In this document: one piece after another, positions 1 through 8,522 of the stretch
Layout: each line of letters starts with the position of its first letter
How positions within the stretch are numbered: the first letter of the stretch is position 1
DNA from: JAVBMC01 sp031552845
Lineage (GTDB): Bacteria > Verrucomicrobiota > Kiritimatiellia > RFP12 > DVOR01
Assembly: GCA_031552845.1 (NCBI GenBank)
Contig: JAVBMC010000038.1
Span: forward strand, 1 to 28,252
Direction of reading: 5' to 3'
Length of the DNA stretch: 28,252 nucleotides
Made by a program: the position numbers and the translations under genes
The notes under the pieces: generated by a model
The model's input: the letters and a program-made list of their open reading frames with translations, nothing else
Databases searched by the model: none
What the model was told of the DNA's origin: nothing

Positions 1-918
1 GCCGGGCAGTGGAGGGCGTGGGCGCCTGGGGAGGGGCGGGCTGGGGAGCGGCTGGCGCCGGGGGCTGGGGGGCTGCCTTTAAAGCAGTATTTGCGGATGG
101 GGGAGTCGGTGAATCGGATGCATCGGCTGTGGAGCGTGAGGCGGTGGAATAAGCTGACGTTGGCGCATGGGTGTTATTGGCATCGGTGCGGGTTTTGTGA
201 TACGTCGTTGGATTACATCAAGCGGTTTGATCCGGCGTCGGCGGAGCGGGTGGTGGAGTGGATTGTGGAGGTGATTGAGCAGACGGGGGAGAGGGGGTTT
301 CATTTTACGGATGAGGCGGCGCCGCCGGCACTGTTGGCGGGGGTGGCGCGGTTGTTGATTGCGAGGGGGTTTCGGATTGAGTGGTGGGGGAATGTGCGGT
401 TTGAGAGGGCGTTTACGCCGGAGTTGTGTCGGCTGCTGGCGGAGTCGGGGTGTGTGGCGGTGACGGGCGGGGCGGAGTGTGCGGTGGATGGGTTGTTGAA
501 GCGGCTGGATAAGGGGGTGTCGCAGCGGGAGATTCGGAAGGTGGCGGGGGCGTTTGCGGAGGCGGGGGTGTTGGTGCACGCGTACCTTATGTACGGAGTG
601 CCGGGACAGGGGCAAAGGGAGGTGTTGGAGGGGTTGGATTTTGTGCGGAGATTGTTTAAGGCGGGGGTGGTGCAGTCGGCGTATTGGCATCGGTTCGCGT
701 TGACGGTGCATAGCGGGATGTGGCGGGAGCCGGGGCGGTTTGGGGTGAAGCGGCTGCCGTTGCCGAAGTCGGGGTTTGCACAGAATGAGGCGCCGTGGCG
801 GGTGCCGGGGTATTTGGGTGACTTGGAGGCTGTGGGGAGGGGGCTGCGGCGCGCGACTTATAACTATATGCATGGGGTGGGGTTGAGTGTGCCGGTGGAG
901 GCGTGGTTTGAGGAGTAG
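1..918 (+). CDS. Radical SAM protein, 5'-truncated by the window edge
   Basis: The reading frame is open from base 1, so the first ATG at 91 is almost certainly internal and the gene begins outside the window. The visible part starts just before a radical SAM core with the cluster motif GCYWHRCGFCD. The three cysteines would hold a [4Fe-4S] cluster that cleaves S-adenosylmethionine; the spacing is Cx4Cx2C, which I recall from B12-binding radical SAM relatives with GCYW-type motifs. The later segments TGGAE and YLMYGVPGQ fit the TIM-barrel core. The lead-in KQYLRMGESVNRMHRLWS resembles the linker after a cobalamin-binding domain, so a B12-binding N-terminus is inferred, not seen. The substrate cannot be told. 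Codons end very strongly in G or T, unlike the next gene. Stop TAG at 916-918. Confidence 0.85.
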   Translation, partial: AGQWRAWAPGEGRAGERLAPGAGGLPLKQYLRMGESVNRMHRLWSVRRWNKLTLAHGCYWHRCGFCDTSLDYIKRFDPASAERVVEWIVEVIEQTGERGFHFTDEAAPPALLAGVARLLIARGFRIEWWGNVRFERAFTPELCRLLAESGCVAVTGGAECAVDGLLKRLDKGVSQREIRKVAGAFAEAGVLVHAYLMYGVPGQGQREVLEGLDFVRRLFKAGVVQSAYWHRFALTVHSGMWREPGRFGVKRLPLPKSGFAQNEAPWRVPGYLGDLEAVGRGLRRATYNYMHGVGLSVPVEAWFEE

Positions 919-930
919 GAGAGAAAGCTC

Positions 931-954
931 ACGCGGAGACGCGGAGGCGCGGAG
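931..954. repeat. Three 8-bp tandem copies of (A/G)CGCGGAG
   Basis: ACGCGGAG occurs twice back to back and is followed by GCGCGGAG, directly downstream of the radical SAM stop codon. A partial match (TTCACGCGAGGAGG) follows near 983-996. Such short G-rich repeats often recur between genes; whether this one does cannot be told from one window. No hairpin or T-run was seen, so it is not called a terminator. The rest of 919-1109 shows nothing else I can support. Confidence 0.5.
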
Positions 955-1109
955 AGTGAGGAGTTGAGGCGGGCGGGAGAGGGTTCACGCGAGGAGGAAT
1001 AGGGTGCGTTTGAGTGAGTGATTTGCGGAAAGAGGGTGCGTACTTTAGGTGCAGGTAAGCGGATTGGGGCGGTGGGAGTGGAAATCGGTAGATGGTCGCT
1101 TTTCTGTGC

Positions 1110-1138
1110 TTGACTTCAAATGCTAAAAGGATTACAAT
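1110..1138 (+). promoter_or_regulatory. Sigma70-type promoter of the TPR-ExbBD-toroid operon
   Basis: TTGACT (1110-1115) and TACAAT (1133-1138) are separated by exactly 17 bp, close to the housekeeping consensus. The start codon at 1148 is only 9 bases past the -10 box. Transcription from the usual point (about 1145) would therefore give an almost leaderless message and would leave out the AGGA at 1139-1142 that could serve as ribosome binding site. No other promoter of this quality was noticed in the operon. Confidence 0.7.
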
Positions 1139-1147
1139 AGGACTGCT

Positions 1148-4100
1148 ATGAATTTGAACTATCATTGCCGCTTTTTGGGGCCGCTGTTAGCGGTCGGTTT
1201 TTGGTGTGGCGTGGCCTGTGCACAGGAGAATGCAGGGGAGGTCGCCGCGCCTGAGCTTACGGATGCCGAAAGGGCCGCCGAGGCTGCTGCCGCCAACGAG
1301 GTGCGTTTTGCGGAGGCGTTGCTGGATGCCGGTTTGTCTGTGTATGCGGACATGATAATTGATGATGGTTTGAAGGCGTATCCGAAGTCGGCCGCGCAGT
1401 TTAAAGCTGTGCGCACGGGCGTGATGCTGAGGCAGGGCAAATTGCAGGAGGTGTTGAGTCAGATCAACGCGTTGCCGAATCCGGATTCGGCGGATGCTTG
1501 GGCGCAGCGGTTGACGGTGGCGGCGTATTTCTATTCGGCGCAGAAGTATGCGGATGCGGATAAGCTGTATAAGGCGTTCTTTGACAAGTTCAAGAAGCCG
1601 GCACCCGATATGATTGTCATGTACCGCGATGCGGCGTATTATTATGTACAGCTGCTGTTGCTGGCGAAGCGTGATATGGAGGCGTTGAATACTTACAAGC
1701 TGTTGCTTGGTGTGCCGATGTCCAAGGATGATTTGCGCGTGATGATGTCCGAGACTGCTTCTCTTGCAGTGCGTCTGGCCGAAGGCACGAAGGATGAAAA
1801 GACGAAGAAGGAGCTTTTGACCTATGCCGAAGGGTTGGTGGATAAGTTGCTGTGGGGGAGTGACCTGCAGTTCGGCAATGCGGTTGTTTTGAAGGCGAAT
1901 ATTGCCATGCAGCGCGGTGATGTGGCCAAGGCGCAGTCGATGGTTGAGGAGTACAAGGGGACGCTGGAAGAGCTTCATAATGGATTGAAAGAAGCCGACC
2001 CCGATGGTAAAAAGGGATGGCTGCGGGCGAGCCCAATGTCCTCCTGCCGGTATCTTCTGGGCGTGATGTTGATGAATGAGGCGCAGAAGGAAATCGACAA
2101 GGGGGCGGCGGCAAATGATGACCGCATCAAGGATCTCTATTTAGGTGACCGCGTGCAGGGAGCAAAGACCCGTAACGGCAGCGGTGCGTTCAACCACTTC
2201 TTTAACGTGTTTATCCGCTATCCGCAGAGCCAGTTCGCTGTCGAGGCCGGTAAGAAGTCGGAAGAGATCCGGCAGATTATCAAGGAGCGTTACGGCGTTG
2301 AGCTGAAGACGCAGGTGACTCCTGAACAATTGGCGATTGTGCGTCAGCAGCAGTTTGCCGGCGCGAGTGTTTTGTTCTCAGAGAATAACTATCAGCAAGC
2401 TGCTGAGCTGTATGAGCGGGTGTTGACGACGTTCCCGGACGCACCGGAATCGGTTCCGGCACTGGCTAACTTGGCGATGTGTTACATTGAGATGTCAACC
2501 AATGATGACAAGTATGAGATATTAGCCGATACGGTGGCCGGGCACTTGGCCGAGCGCTTCTCCGCTGATCCGAAGCTCTCGCGTTTGGCGGGTGAGTTGG
2601 TGCGTCAGATTGCTCAGCGGTATGATTCGATTAAGAAGCCGGAGAAGAGCAACGAAACCTTGGAGCTGTTCGTCAAGTTCTATCCGGATCATCCCAGCGC
2701 TGCCAGCATTGCTATTATTGCGGCGGACCGGATGGTGGAGAATCAGCAGTTTGAGCCTGCCGTGGCCGCTTATCAGGCAATTGCTAATCAGTACAAAGGA
2801 CAGCCGTTTGGTGATGCCGCGCTGAGCAAGATTGTCGGAGTTTATGAGTCGCTCAATGACTTTACAAACCAATTGAAGGCGTTGGATGTTTATGCAGGCG
2901 TGTTGAACGCGCGTAAAGATGATAACCGTAAGCCGGGGCGCGATATGGCTATCGTGTTGTTCAAGAAGGCTGAGCTGTTGCGGAATCAATCATCGAACTT
3001 GAGCAAAGAAGCTTATAACGAGGCAGATGCCGCGAAGAAGACTGAGCTGATGACGGAGAGCCTGAAGTTGAGCGTGGAGGCAATCAGGGGATATAATGAT
3101 TTGGCAAAGGAGCTCGAGAAGCCCAACAATGCCTATGAGTCTTCCGCTGAGGACCGCACCAAGAATGAAGAGCTACGGGAGGCATCGTTGTTCTTAGCGG
3201 CGCTTTCGTATGCGCAGCTCCAGCCGCCTAAGGCAGAGCAGATTCCTGCGCTTCGCCAGCGGGCAATTGACGGGTTCCAGAACTTCATCAAACAATTCCC
3301 GAAGAGCGAGTTCGCCCCCAAGGCGTTGTTGCAGATTGGCACGTTGTATACCAGCTTGAAAGATGTTGAGAAGTCAAAGCTGGCGCTCGATCAGTTGCAG
3401 AAGAACTATCCGGATTCTCCGGAGGCTAAGAACTCGATTCCGCGTTTGGCATCCGCTTTGATTGAAATGGGCTTGCGCGGTGAGGGCGTGGCGGAGTACC
3501 GTCGGATGCTTGAGCCGGGCGGCAAGTTCACCGATGCACAGTATTTGGCGGCTGGGCAGGCGATGGCCGGTGCTCGTGAATATGAGCTGGCTCTGCAGGC
3601 TTTTGATAAGGCGCTCGCGGCTACTCAGAAGGGGTCTGCAGTTTCAATGCAGGTCAGCTTGGAGCAAGCGAAGTGCCATTTGAAGCTCAAGCGTCCGGAT
3701 CAAGCCCACAAGGTGTTGGATGCGTTTTTGAAGGATAACTCCAAGACGACGCTGGCTTTGGACGCCAATGAATTGCTGTTGGACGTGATCTCCGCCGAAA
3801 TCGAAAACGAAATGGACGATGCCAAGCGTAATGAGTACATGAAGCAGGCGACGGATGTTTTCCGCTGGCTGAAGCAGTATCGTAAGACGAATGATGACTT
3901 TGCCGAGTTGGACTTGCGTGCCGGTAACCTGATGAAGGGTAAGATGCTGGCCGAGCGTAAGCTGAAGAAAGATCAGGCGGCTGACATTTCCTGCGGTAAG
4001 GCGATTACTGCTTACCAGACGCTGATCATGCGCTTCCAGGCGGTTCCGTCGCCGCGCATCGGCGCCGTGCTGCAAGAGGCCTATCATGAAGCATTGCCGT

Positions 4101-4264
4101 TGATGATGGGTGAGAAGAAGTGGGAAGGCGTTGTAGAAGATGGCGAAGCCTACCTCCGTTTGTTCCCCGCCGGCAAGTATGTCACTGATATCCGTAACTG
4201 GGTCGCGCAGGCTAAGATTGAAGTTGGGACGCCTGCGGCTCCCGCAGCACAACCCTCTAATTAA
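1148..4264 (+). CDS. Large secreted TPR-repeat protein
   Basis: This 1038-residue protein starts with a signal peptide (hydrophobic segment LGPLLAVGFWCGVACA, cleavage near residue 26), so it is expected in the periplasm. The rest is almost wholly helical with many degenerate tetratricopeptide repeats of the BamD/YbgF (CpoB) kind, for example ENNYQQAAELYERVLTTFP and QNFIKQFPKSEFAPKAL. The C-terminus is a short Ala/Pro tail. No catalytic motif was seen. TPR proteins act as protein-binding scaffolds, and a TPR protein (CpoB) also accompanies the Tol system, so a scaffold role beside the ExbB/ExbD motor is a fair inference. It is first in the operon, 11 bp before the next gene. Start: ATG with AGGA 5 bases upstream, in front of the signal peptide. 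Confidence 0.85.
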   Translation: MNLNYHCRFLGPLLAVGFWCGVACAQENAGEVAAPELTDAERAAEAAAANEVRFAEALLDAGLSVYADMIIDDGLKAYPKSAAQFKAVRTGVMLRQGKLQEVLSQINALPNPDSADAWAQRLTVAAYFYSAQKYADADKLYKAFFDKFKKPAPDMIVMYRDAAYYYVQLLLLAKRDMEALNTYKLLLGVPMSKDDLRVMMSETASLAVRLAEGTKDEKTKKELLTYAEGLVDKLLWGSDLQFGNAVVLKANIAMQRGDVAKAQSMVEEYKGTLEELHNGLKEADPDGKKGWLRASPMSSCRYLLGVMLMNEAQKEIDKGAAANDDRIKDLYLGDRVQGAKTRNGSGAFNHFFNVFIRYPQSQFAVEAGKKSEEIRQIIKERYGVELKTQVTPEQLAIVRQQQFAGASVLFSENNYQQAAELYERVLTTFPDAPESVPALANLAMCYIEMSTNDDKYEILADTVAGHLAERFSADPKLSRLAGELVRQIAQRYDSIKKPEKSNETLELFVKFYPDHPSAASIAIIAADRMVENQQFEPAVAAYQAIANQYKGQPFGDAALSKIVGVYESLNDFTNQLKALDVYAGVLNARKDDNRKPGRDMAIVLFKKAELLRNQSSNLSKEAYNEADAAKKTELMTESLKLSVEAIRGYNDLAKELEKPNNAYESSAEDRTKNEELREASLFLAALSYAQLQPPKAEQIPALRQRAIDGFQNFIKQFPKSEFAPKALLQIGTLYTSLKDVEKSKLALDQLQKNYPDSPEAKNSIPRLASALIEMGLRGEGVAEYRRMLEPGGKFTDAQYLAAGQAMAGAREYELALQAFDKALAATQKGSAVSMQVSLEQAKCHLKLKRPDQAHKVLDAFLKDNSKTTLALDANELLLDVISAEIENEMDDAKRNEYMKQATDVFRWLKQYRKTNDDFAELDLRAGNLMKGKMLAERKLKKDQAADISCGKAITAYQTLIMRFQAVPSPRIGAVLQEAYHEALPLMMGEKKWEGVVEDGEAYLRLFPAGKYVTDIRNWVAQAKIEVGTPAAPAAQPSN

Positions 4265-4275
4265 GGAAGAAACTT

Positions 4276-5073
4276 ATGAAGCATTCAAAAATCATTCTGG
4301 CCGCTTCGGCCGCCATGTTCCTTGTGAATCTTGTTCAGGCGCAAGCCACCGGCATATTGATTACTCGTGACAATCGCCGGTTGGAAGGTACATTCCGTTG
4401 GTTGTCCTCGACCAAGGAGTACGCTATCAATCTGAAGGAGGGGACCACTCTCCAAATGCCGCTGGCTTTGATTGCCGATTACAGGATCGTGAAACCTGCG
4501 GGTCTTGATGCGGCAGTTCAACAGGTGCAATCGGGAAATACAGCAACCGCTATCGGCGTGCTGGAAAAGATTGTCAGCGACTATACCAACTTGCAATGGG
4601 ATCGGGTTGCCATGCCGGCATTGGTGGATGCGTATCTCAAGGCGGGCGATGCCAAGAAGGCGATTGCTACTTGCGAGCGGGCGATTGAAGCCAATCCTGA
4701 GGCCGCTTATCGAGGCGAAATCGCTGTCTCTTACTGGCGTGCTTTGTTGAAGGATAATAAGCAATCCAAATTAAATGAGATTCTGGGCAAGGCGGTCGCT
4801 AGCGGTGATCAACTCTCTTCTGCTTATGCTTTAATTCTGCGTGGTGATATGGTTCTTGCACAAGGTGAGAGCCGTGATCATCAAACGAATGCGCTTAAGA
4901 ACGGCTATCTGCGCGTCGTGATGCTGTATAAGGATGTGAAGGAAGCTCAACCCGAGGCTTTGTATAAGGCTATGAAGTGTTTTCAGGCGCTGGGACAAAA
5001 CAAGTATGCAGATGATATGCGTATGCAGTTGAAGGGTCAGTACTCGACGTCTGAGTGGGCTAAAAAGGGTTAA
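4276..5073 (+). CDS. Secreted TPR protein with N-terminal small beta domain
   Basis: This 265-residue protein has a clear signal peptide (MKHSKIILAASAAMFLVNLV, then QAQA) and so is exported. Residues about 27-72 look like a small beta-barrel (GILITRDNRRLEGTFRW, then LQMPLALIADYRIVKP), a form often found at the front of PVC-group periplasmic proteins. The remainder is helical TPR-like (ALVDAYLKAGDAKKAIATCERAI). No enzyme motif was seen. A strong ribosome binding site, AAGGAAG, lies 6 bases before the start. It sits 11 bp after the large TPR gene and 44 bp before the proton-channel gene, so it is probably co-translated with them and part of the same envelope assembly. Exact function unknown. 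Confidence 0.82.
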   Translation: MKHSKIILAASAAMFLVNLVQAQATGILITRDNRRLEGTFRWLSSTKEYAINLKEGTTLQMPLALIADYRIVKPAGLDAAVQQVQSGNTATAIGVLEKIVSDYTNLQWDRVAMPALVDAYLKAGDAKKAIATCERAIEANPEAAYRGEIAVSYWRALLKDNKQSKLNEILGKAVASGDQLSSAYALILRGDMVLAQGESRDHQTNALKNGYLRVVMLYKDVKEAQPEALYKAMKCFQALGQNKYADDMRMQLKGQYSTSEWAKKG

Positions 5074-5117
5074 TGTTTTTAGGTTTGCAGGGTAATACGA
5101 ATAAGGGATACAAAATC

Positions 5118-5900
5118 ATGAAGAAATCTTTGGTTGCTGTTTTATTCACCGCCGCGCTTCTTGTTGGCGTCTCTGTGCTGGCTCAGGATGCTGCTCCGGC
5201 TGCGGGACAATTGGTCGATGCGGCCACAGGTGCGGCTGTTCCGGCTGCTCCCAAAAGCGCTGCTGACGGCATGGGTTTTTATCAGGCCGTTGTGGGTGGC
5301 GGAGTTGTCGGATTTATATTATGGTTGGGATTGTTTGTTTGCGGCGCCGCGGCAATTTATTACATCGTTGACTGTTACATCTTGATCCGCCCCCAGAAGA
5401 TCATGCCGGAGGCGTTGATTGAGAAAGTGCGTGCGGCGATGGCTGAGGGTGATCTCGCGAAGGCGTTGCAGGCGTGTGAGTCAGAGCCTGGCCCGATGGC
5501 TAACATTCTCAAGGCCGGCTTCTCCCATGTGGAAGAAGGTTACGAGGTCATTGAAGAAGCTGTGGGTACTGCAGCTGATTTGGAGACCGAACGCCTGATG
5601 CAGCGTTTGAACTGGATCTCGGTGTGTGCGAACTTGGCACCTATGTTGGGGCTTCTCGGTACCGTGCAAGGTATGATCGGTGCGTTCGCGGCATTGTCCG
5701 GAACGCCCGATATCGGAGTTTTGTCAGTCCAAATTGCTGTTGCGCTGTATACGACCGCCGGCGGCTTGGTGACGGCGATTCCAGCTGTGGCGTTTTACTT
5801 CGGCCTGCGCAATAACGCGAACCGTTTGATTCTGCGCATGTCGGCTATGACGATGGAGTTAAGCAAAGACCTGCGTCACGTTGAAGTTGTTGCTGAATAA
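5118..5900 (+). CDS. exbB: MotA/TolQ/ExbB family proton channel subunit
   Basis: This 260-residue inner-membrane protein would form, with ExbD, the channel that turns proton flow into force on a TonB/TolA-like partner. The hallmark segment NLAPMLGLLGTVQGMIGAF begins at residue 172, followed by the last helix (AVALYTTAGGLVTAIPAVAF). The first channel helix is near residues 55-85. A cleavable-looking signal sequence (MKKSLVAVLFTAALLVG...VLA) and an Ala-rich spacer precede the channel, an extension E. coli ExbB and TolQ lack. I chose the ATG at 5118 over an in-frame ATG at 5073 because AAGGGA lies upstream at the right distance, the signal peptide begins there, and 5073 overlaps the previous stop. 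Whether it is closer to ExbB or TolQ cannot be decided here. Confidence 0.9.
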   Translation: MKKSLVAVLFTAALLVGVSVLAQDAAPAAGQLVDAATGAAVPAAPKSAADGMGFYQAVVGGGVVGFILWLGLFVCGAAAIYYIVDCYILIRPQKIMPEALIEKVRAAMAEGDLAKALQACESEPGPMANILKAGFSHVEEGYEVIEEAVGTAADLETERLMQRLNWISVCANLAPMLGLLGTVQGMIGAFAALSGTPDIGVLSVQIAVALYTTAGGLVTAIPAVAFYFGLRNNANRLILRMSAMTMELSKDLRHVEVVAE

Positions 5901-5956
5901 CCTTGCTTCCTTTCGCCTAGCGGCGACTTGTTGAAGTTGGAAAGCAGAGGTAAGGT

Positions 5957-6388
5957 ATGGCAAAAAGAGAAAGCAGACGGAGCGAGGATGGATGCGGTTT
6001 GGACATGACGCCGATGATCGACGTCGTGTTCCAGCTCATCATTTTCTTTATCGTTACGTTTAAGATCAACGACCAGATCAATGAGGAAATTGTGCTGGAG
6101 GACGGCAAGCATGGGCCAATCATTACAGAGTCTCAGGTCGCTCCGTTGATTATTGAAGTAGCTCGTAATGGGCGGATATCAATCAACAATATGCCCTTCT
6201 CAGAGGCCAAATTGAATGGTATCATCAATGAACGGGTCAAGAGGATGGGATACAACTTTCCTGTCATGGTCCGTGCTGATAAGCTGGCGCAACACGCAAA
6301 GGTGCGGAAGGTGATGGATATCTGCACGTCAAATGGCATTTGGAAGATGTCATTTGTTGCCGTTAAAGATCGTAAGAACAACATCTAG
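5957..6388 (+). CDS. exbD: ExbD/TolR family protein, first copy
   Basis: This 143-residue protein has a short basic cytoplasmic start, then LDMTPMIDVVFQLIIFFIVT, the ExbD/TolR membrane helix. Its conserved aspartate (D22) is the residue that carries protons in this family. A periplasmic domain follows from about residue 45 (PLIIEVARNGRISINN..., then VMVRADKLAQHAKVRKVMDIC), matching the ExbD fold. Asp/Glu-rich residues just after the helix are specific to this copy. It lies 56 bp after the channel gene and 15 bp before a second, diverged exbD. The start has AGGTAAGGT directly upstream. Confidence 0.92.
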   Translation: MAKRESRRSEDGCGLDMTPMIDVVFQLIIFFIVTFKINDQINEEIVLEDGKHGPIITESQVAPLIIEVARNGRISINNMPFSEAKLNGIINERVKRMGYNFPVMVRADKLAQHAKVRKVMDICTSNGIWKMSFVAVKDRKNNI

Positions 6389-6403
6389 CAAGCGAGGTGC
6401 AAT

Positions 6404-6811
6404 ATGGCTATAAAAAGAAAACGCAAGCCGGATGAGAACCCTAAGCTGGAAATGACGCCGATGATCGACGTTGTGTTCCAGCTGTTGATCTTTTTCATTG
6501 TTACGTTAAAGCAGGAGGATATCCTTTCGCAATTGTTGGCAAATCGTCCGGCTCCCGACAAATCTACATCAGAGTCGCCTCCGGATGTGCCGCTGATTAC
6601 GATTGACGTGTATAATGGAGGCTTTCTGTTTAATAAAGCTGGCGTCAGCTACAAAGAATTGGATAACAATCTCAAGAAGCTGTCCGGTTATAGCAAGGAT
6701 TCCAGCGTCATCATCCGGTGCATGAACGACTCACCTCACAAGTACCTTGTTCAAGCGTTGGATCTGTGTAATAAACACGGAATGAAGAATCTTTCAATTT
6801 TTAGTCTCTAA
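6404..6811 (+). CDS. exbD: ExbD/TolR family protein, second copy
   Basis: This 135-residue second ExbD-like protein has a very basic N-terminus (MAIKRKRKPDENPKLE) and the helix MTPMIDVVFQLLIFFIVTL with D22 at the same position as in the first copy. The periplasmic part (ITIDVYNGGFLFNKAGVSYKEL, then VIIRCMNDSPHKYLVQALDLC) has clearly diverged from its neighbour. ExbB pentamers enclose two ExbD chains, so two ExbD paralogues could form a heterodimer; that is an inference. It ends 14 bp before the first toroid gene, whose strong AAAGGAGG lies in the gap, so the two are translated in close succession. Confidence 0.92.
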   Translation: MAIKRKRKPDENPKLEMTPMIDVVFQLLIFFIVTLKQEDILSQLLANRPAPDKSTSESPPDVPLITIDVYNGGFLFNKAGVSYKELDNNLKKLSGYSKDSSVIIRCMNDSPHKYLVQALDLCNKHGMKNLSIFSL

Positions 6812-6825
6812 CAAAGGAGGCGGTT

Positions 6826-8427
6826 ATGTCAAATCACAACCAGGATGAATTTTATGACGAGGGTAAAGAGTCGTTGATGAAGCTATTCGACGAGTCCGAG
6901 ATCGGTTATCTGGCTCGTCTGAAGAGTATGTTCATTGGCTTGACTAAGTCGCCCGATACTCGCGAGTACAAGGTTGCTCGTATTGAGTTGCAGCGGTTGT
7001 CGGCACCTATGGCCGCTATCTTTCTGCCAATCATTGCGATTCTGGTCATGATTGTTGTTTCGGCGGTGATGCCGCAGAAAGAGACCATCATGGTTGCCGA
7101 TCTTGTTGAGCAAACAATTGAGCCCGAGGCGTTGAAGGAAATCGAACCGCCGGAACCTCCGCCACCGGACGAGAATGTTCAGGTTGATGTGACGATTGAT
7201 GCGCCGAGTGTCAATGCCCCGCCTGCTGAGACTGCAGCGCAGGCAAACGAAATGAGTCCGAAACCGGCTGACTTTGACACTGTTTCGATTGTGAAGTCAC
7301 CTGTGAAGATGAAGAACGTGTTTGGTTCGCGTAATCCGGGTTTGCGTGGTGCGCTGATTTCGGGTGGTGGCGGTGATGCCAAAACTGAAGCAGCTGTGAT
7401 GGCTTCTTTGCGTTGGTTGAAGCACAACCAAAATCCGAATGGCTCGTTCCCGTCCAAGATGAATTCGACGGCGATGACTTCGCTGGGCGTGTTGGCGTTC
7501 TTGGCGCATGGTGAGCGTCCTGGCGATCCGCAGTGTGAGGAGTTTGGCGATACGGTTCAGAAAGCTGTTGAGTTTCTGATTAAAGCGGGTTCCCGCAATA
7601 ATGATGGTAATGGCTATGCACTGGCGATGCAGGCGTATGCGTTGTCGGAAGCGTATGGCATGACGATGAACCCGAACGTCGGCGCAGCTGCCGCTAAAGC
7701 AATCACTTTGATTGTCAAGGGGCAGCATGAGACCGGCGGTTGGCAGTATAGTATGGCGAATCCAGATCCGCGTGATGATATTTCATTGGGCGGTTGGTGC
7801 GCACAGGCGATTAAAGCCGCCAGCTTGGCAAAGGTGAAGGTTGATGGTTTGCAAGAGGCCTATGCTAAGTCAATCAAGGGCATGAAGTATTTGTCTAATG
7901 CCAAGAATGGGCGCTTCCAATATACCAAAGGGAGCGATTCTGTCGGTTTGACAGCCGTCGGCGTGTTGTGCATGCAGCTCTTGGGCGCGTCGGGAGATCC
8001 TGTTTCTCAGAATGGAATGAAGGTGCTGGATGAATTGTTTGTGCCGACTTTCGCGAAGGAAGGTGTCAAGGGCGGTGGCGGTTCCCCGCAGTATTACTGC
8101 TACTACGCTACTCAGGTGCGCTTCTTCCAAGGTGGCCAGCGTTGGAAGACGTGGAATGATCAGATGAAGCCGTTGTATCTGTCGGCTCAGCAGCTGATTA
8201 AGGATACCTACGAGTGGAAAGGCAAGAAGTACGACATGGGCTTCTGGGAGAATGAAGATGGTCATAGCGACCGCCCGACCATGGATACCTGCCTGGCAGC
8301 GTTGCAACTAATGGTGTATTACCGCAACTTGCCAACAACGAAGATCGATACGAATACCATGGCTGTTGAGTCTGAGATTGTCAAAGCCCAGCAAGGTGAC
8401 ATTAACGTGGATACGGGCGGACTGTAA
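6826..8427 (+). CDS. TonB-like membrane-anchored toroid protein, copy A
   Basis: This 533-residue protein has four parts. Residues 1-60 are a cytoplasmic head containing KESLMKLFDESE and REYK.ARIELQRLSAP. Residues about 61-83 are one membrane helix (PMAAIFLPIIAILVMIVV). Residues about 95-165 are an acidic, proline-rich periplasmic stretch (EIEPPEPPPPDE). From about residue 185 to 510 there is an alpha/alpha toroid of the squalene-cyclase/prenyltransferase repeat type (SLRWLKHNQNPNGSF, VKGQHETGGWQY, RDDISLGGWCAQAIKAA, YYCYYATQVRFFQGG). The first three parts copy the layout of TonB/TolA, and the gene directly follows exbB and two exbD genes, so it is probably the moving partner of that motor. 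No DxDD cyclase acid motif is evident, so a binding rather than catalytic toroid is likely. Tail: GDINVDTGGL. Ribosome binding site AAAGGAGG. Confidence 0.85.
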   Translation: MSNHNQDEFYDEGKESLMKLFDESEIGYLARLKSMFIGLTKSPDTREYKVARIELQRLSAPMAAIFLPIIAILVMIVVSAVMPQKETIMVADLVEQTIEPEALKEIEPPEPPPPDENVQVDVTIDAPSVNAPPAETAAQANEMSPKPADFDTVSIVKSPVKMKNVFGSRNPGLRGALISGGGGDAKTEAAVMASLRWLKHNQNPNGSFPSKMNSTAMTSLGVLAFLAHGERPGDPQCEEFGDTVQKAVEFLIKAGSRNNDGNGYALAMQAYALSEAYGMTMNPNVGAAAAKAITLIVKGQHETGGWQYSMANPDPRDDISLGGWCAQAIKAASLAKVKVDGLQEAYAKSIKGMKYLSNAKNGRFQYTKGSDSVGLTAVGVLCMQLLGASGDPVSQNGMKVLDELFVPTFAKEGVKGGGGSPQYYCYYATQVRFFQGGQRWKTWNDQMKPLYLSAQQLIKDTYEWKGKKYDMGFWENEDGHSDRPTMDTCLAALQLMVYYRNLPTTKIDTNTMAVESEIVKAQQGDINVDTGGL

Positions 8428-8456
8428 AATGTGGCTGATGATGTTACGTTAATCCC

Positions 8457-8499
8457 AAAGGTGGTGGCTGTGACGAACTGCTTCCACCTTTTGTTTTTT
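8457..8499 (+). terminator. Rho-independent terminator after toroid copy A
   Basis: AAAGGTGG (8457-8464) pairs with CCACCTTT (8484-8491) across a 19-base loop and runs into a T-rich tract ending at 8499. The next gene begins at 8523, leaving 23 bases that hold only its ribosome binding site and no room for a promoter. Copy B must therefore rely on read-through or on an unseen promoter upstream of the hairpin. Confidence 0.75.
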
Positions 8500-8522
8500 A
8501 GTCGATAACAGAGGAGTCGGTT

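Noticed and set aside
79..873. Long minus-strand frame opposite the radical SAM gene
   Set aside because: Its product is almost only Pro, His, Arg and Leu, which is what G/T-ending codons give when read backwards; the plus strand has clear radical SAM motifs.
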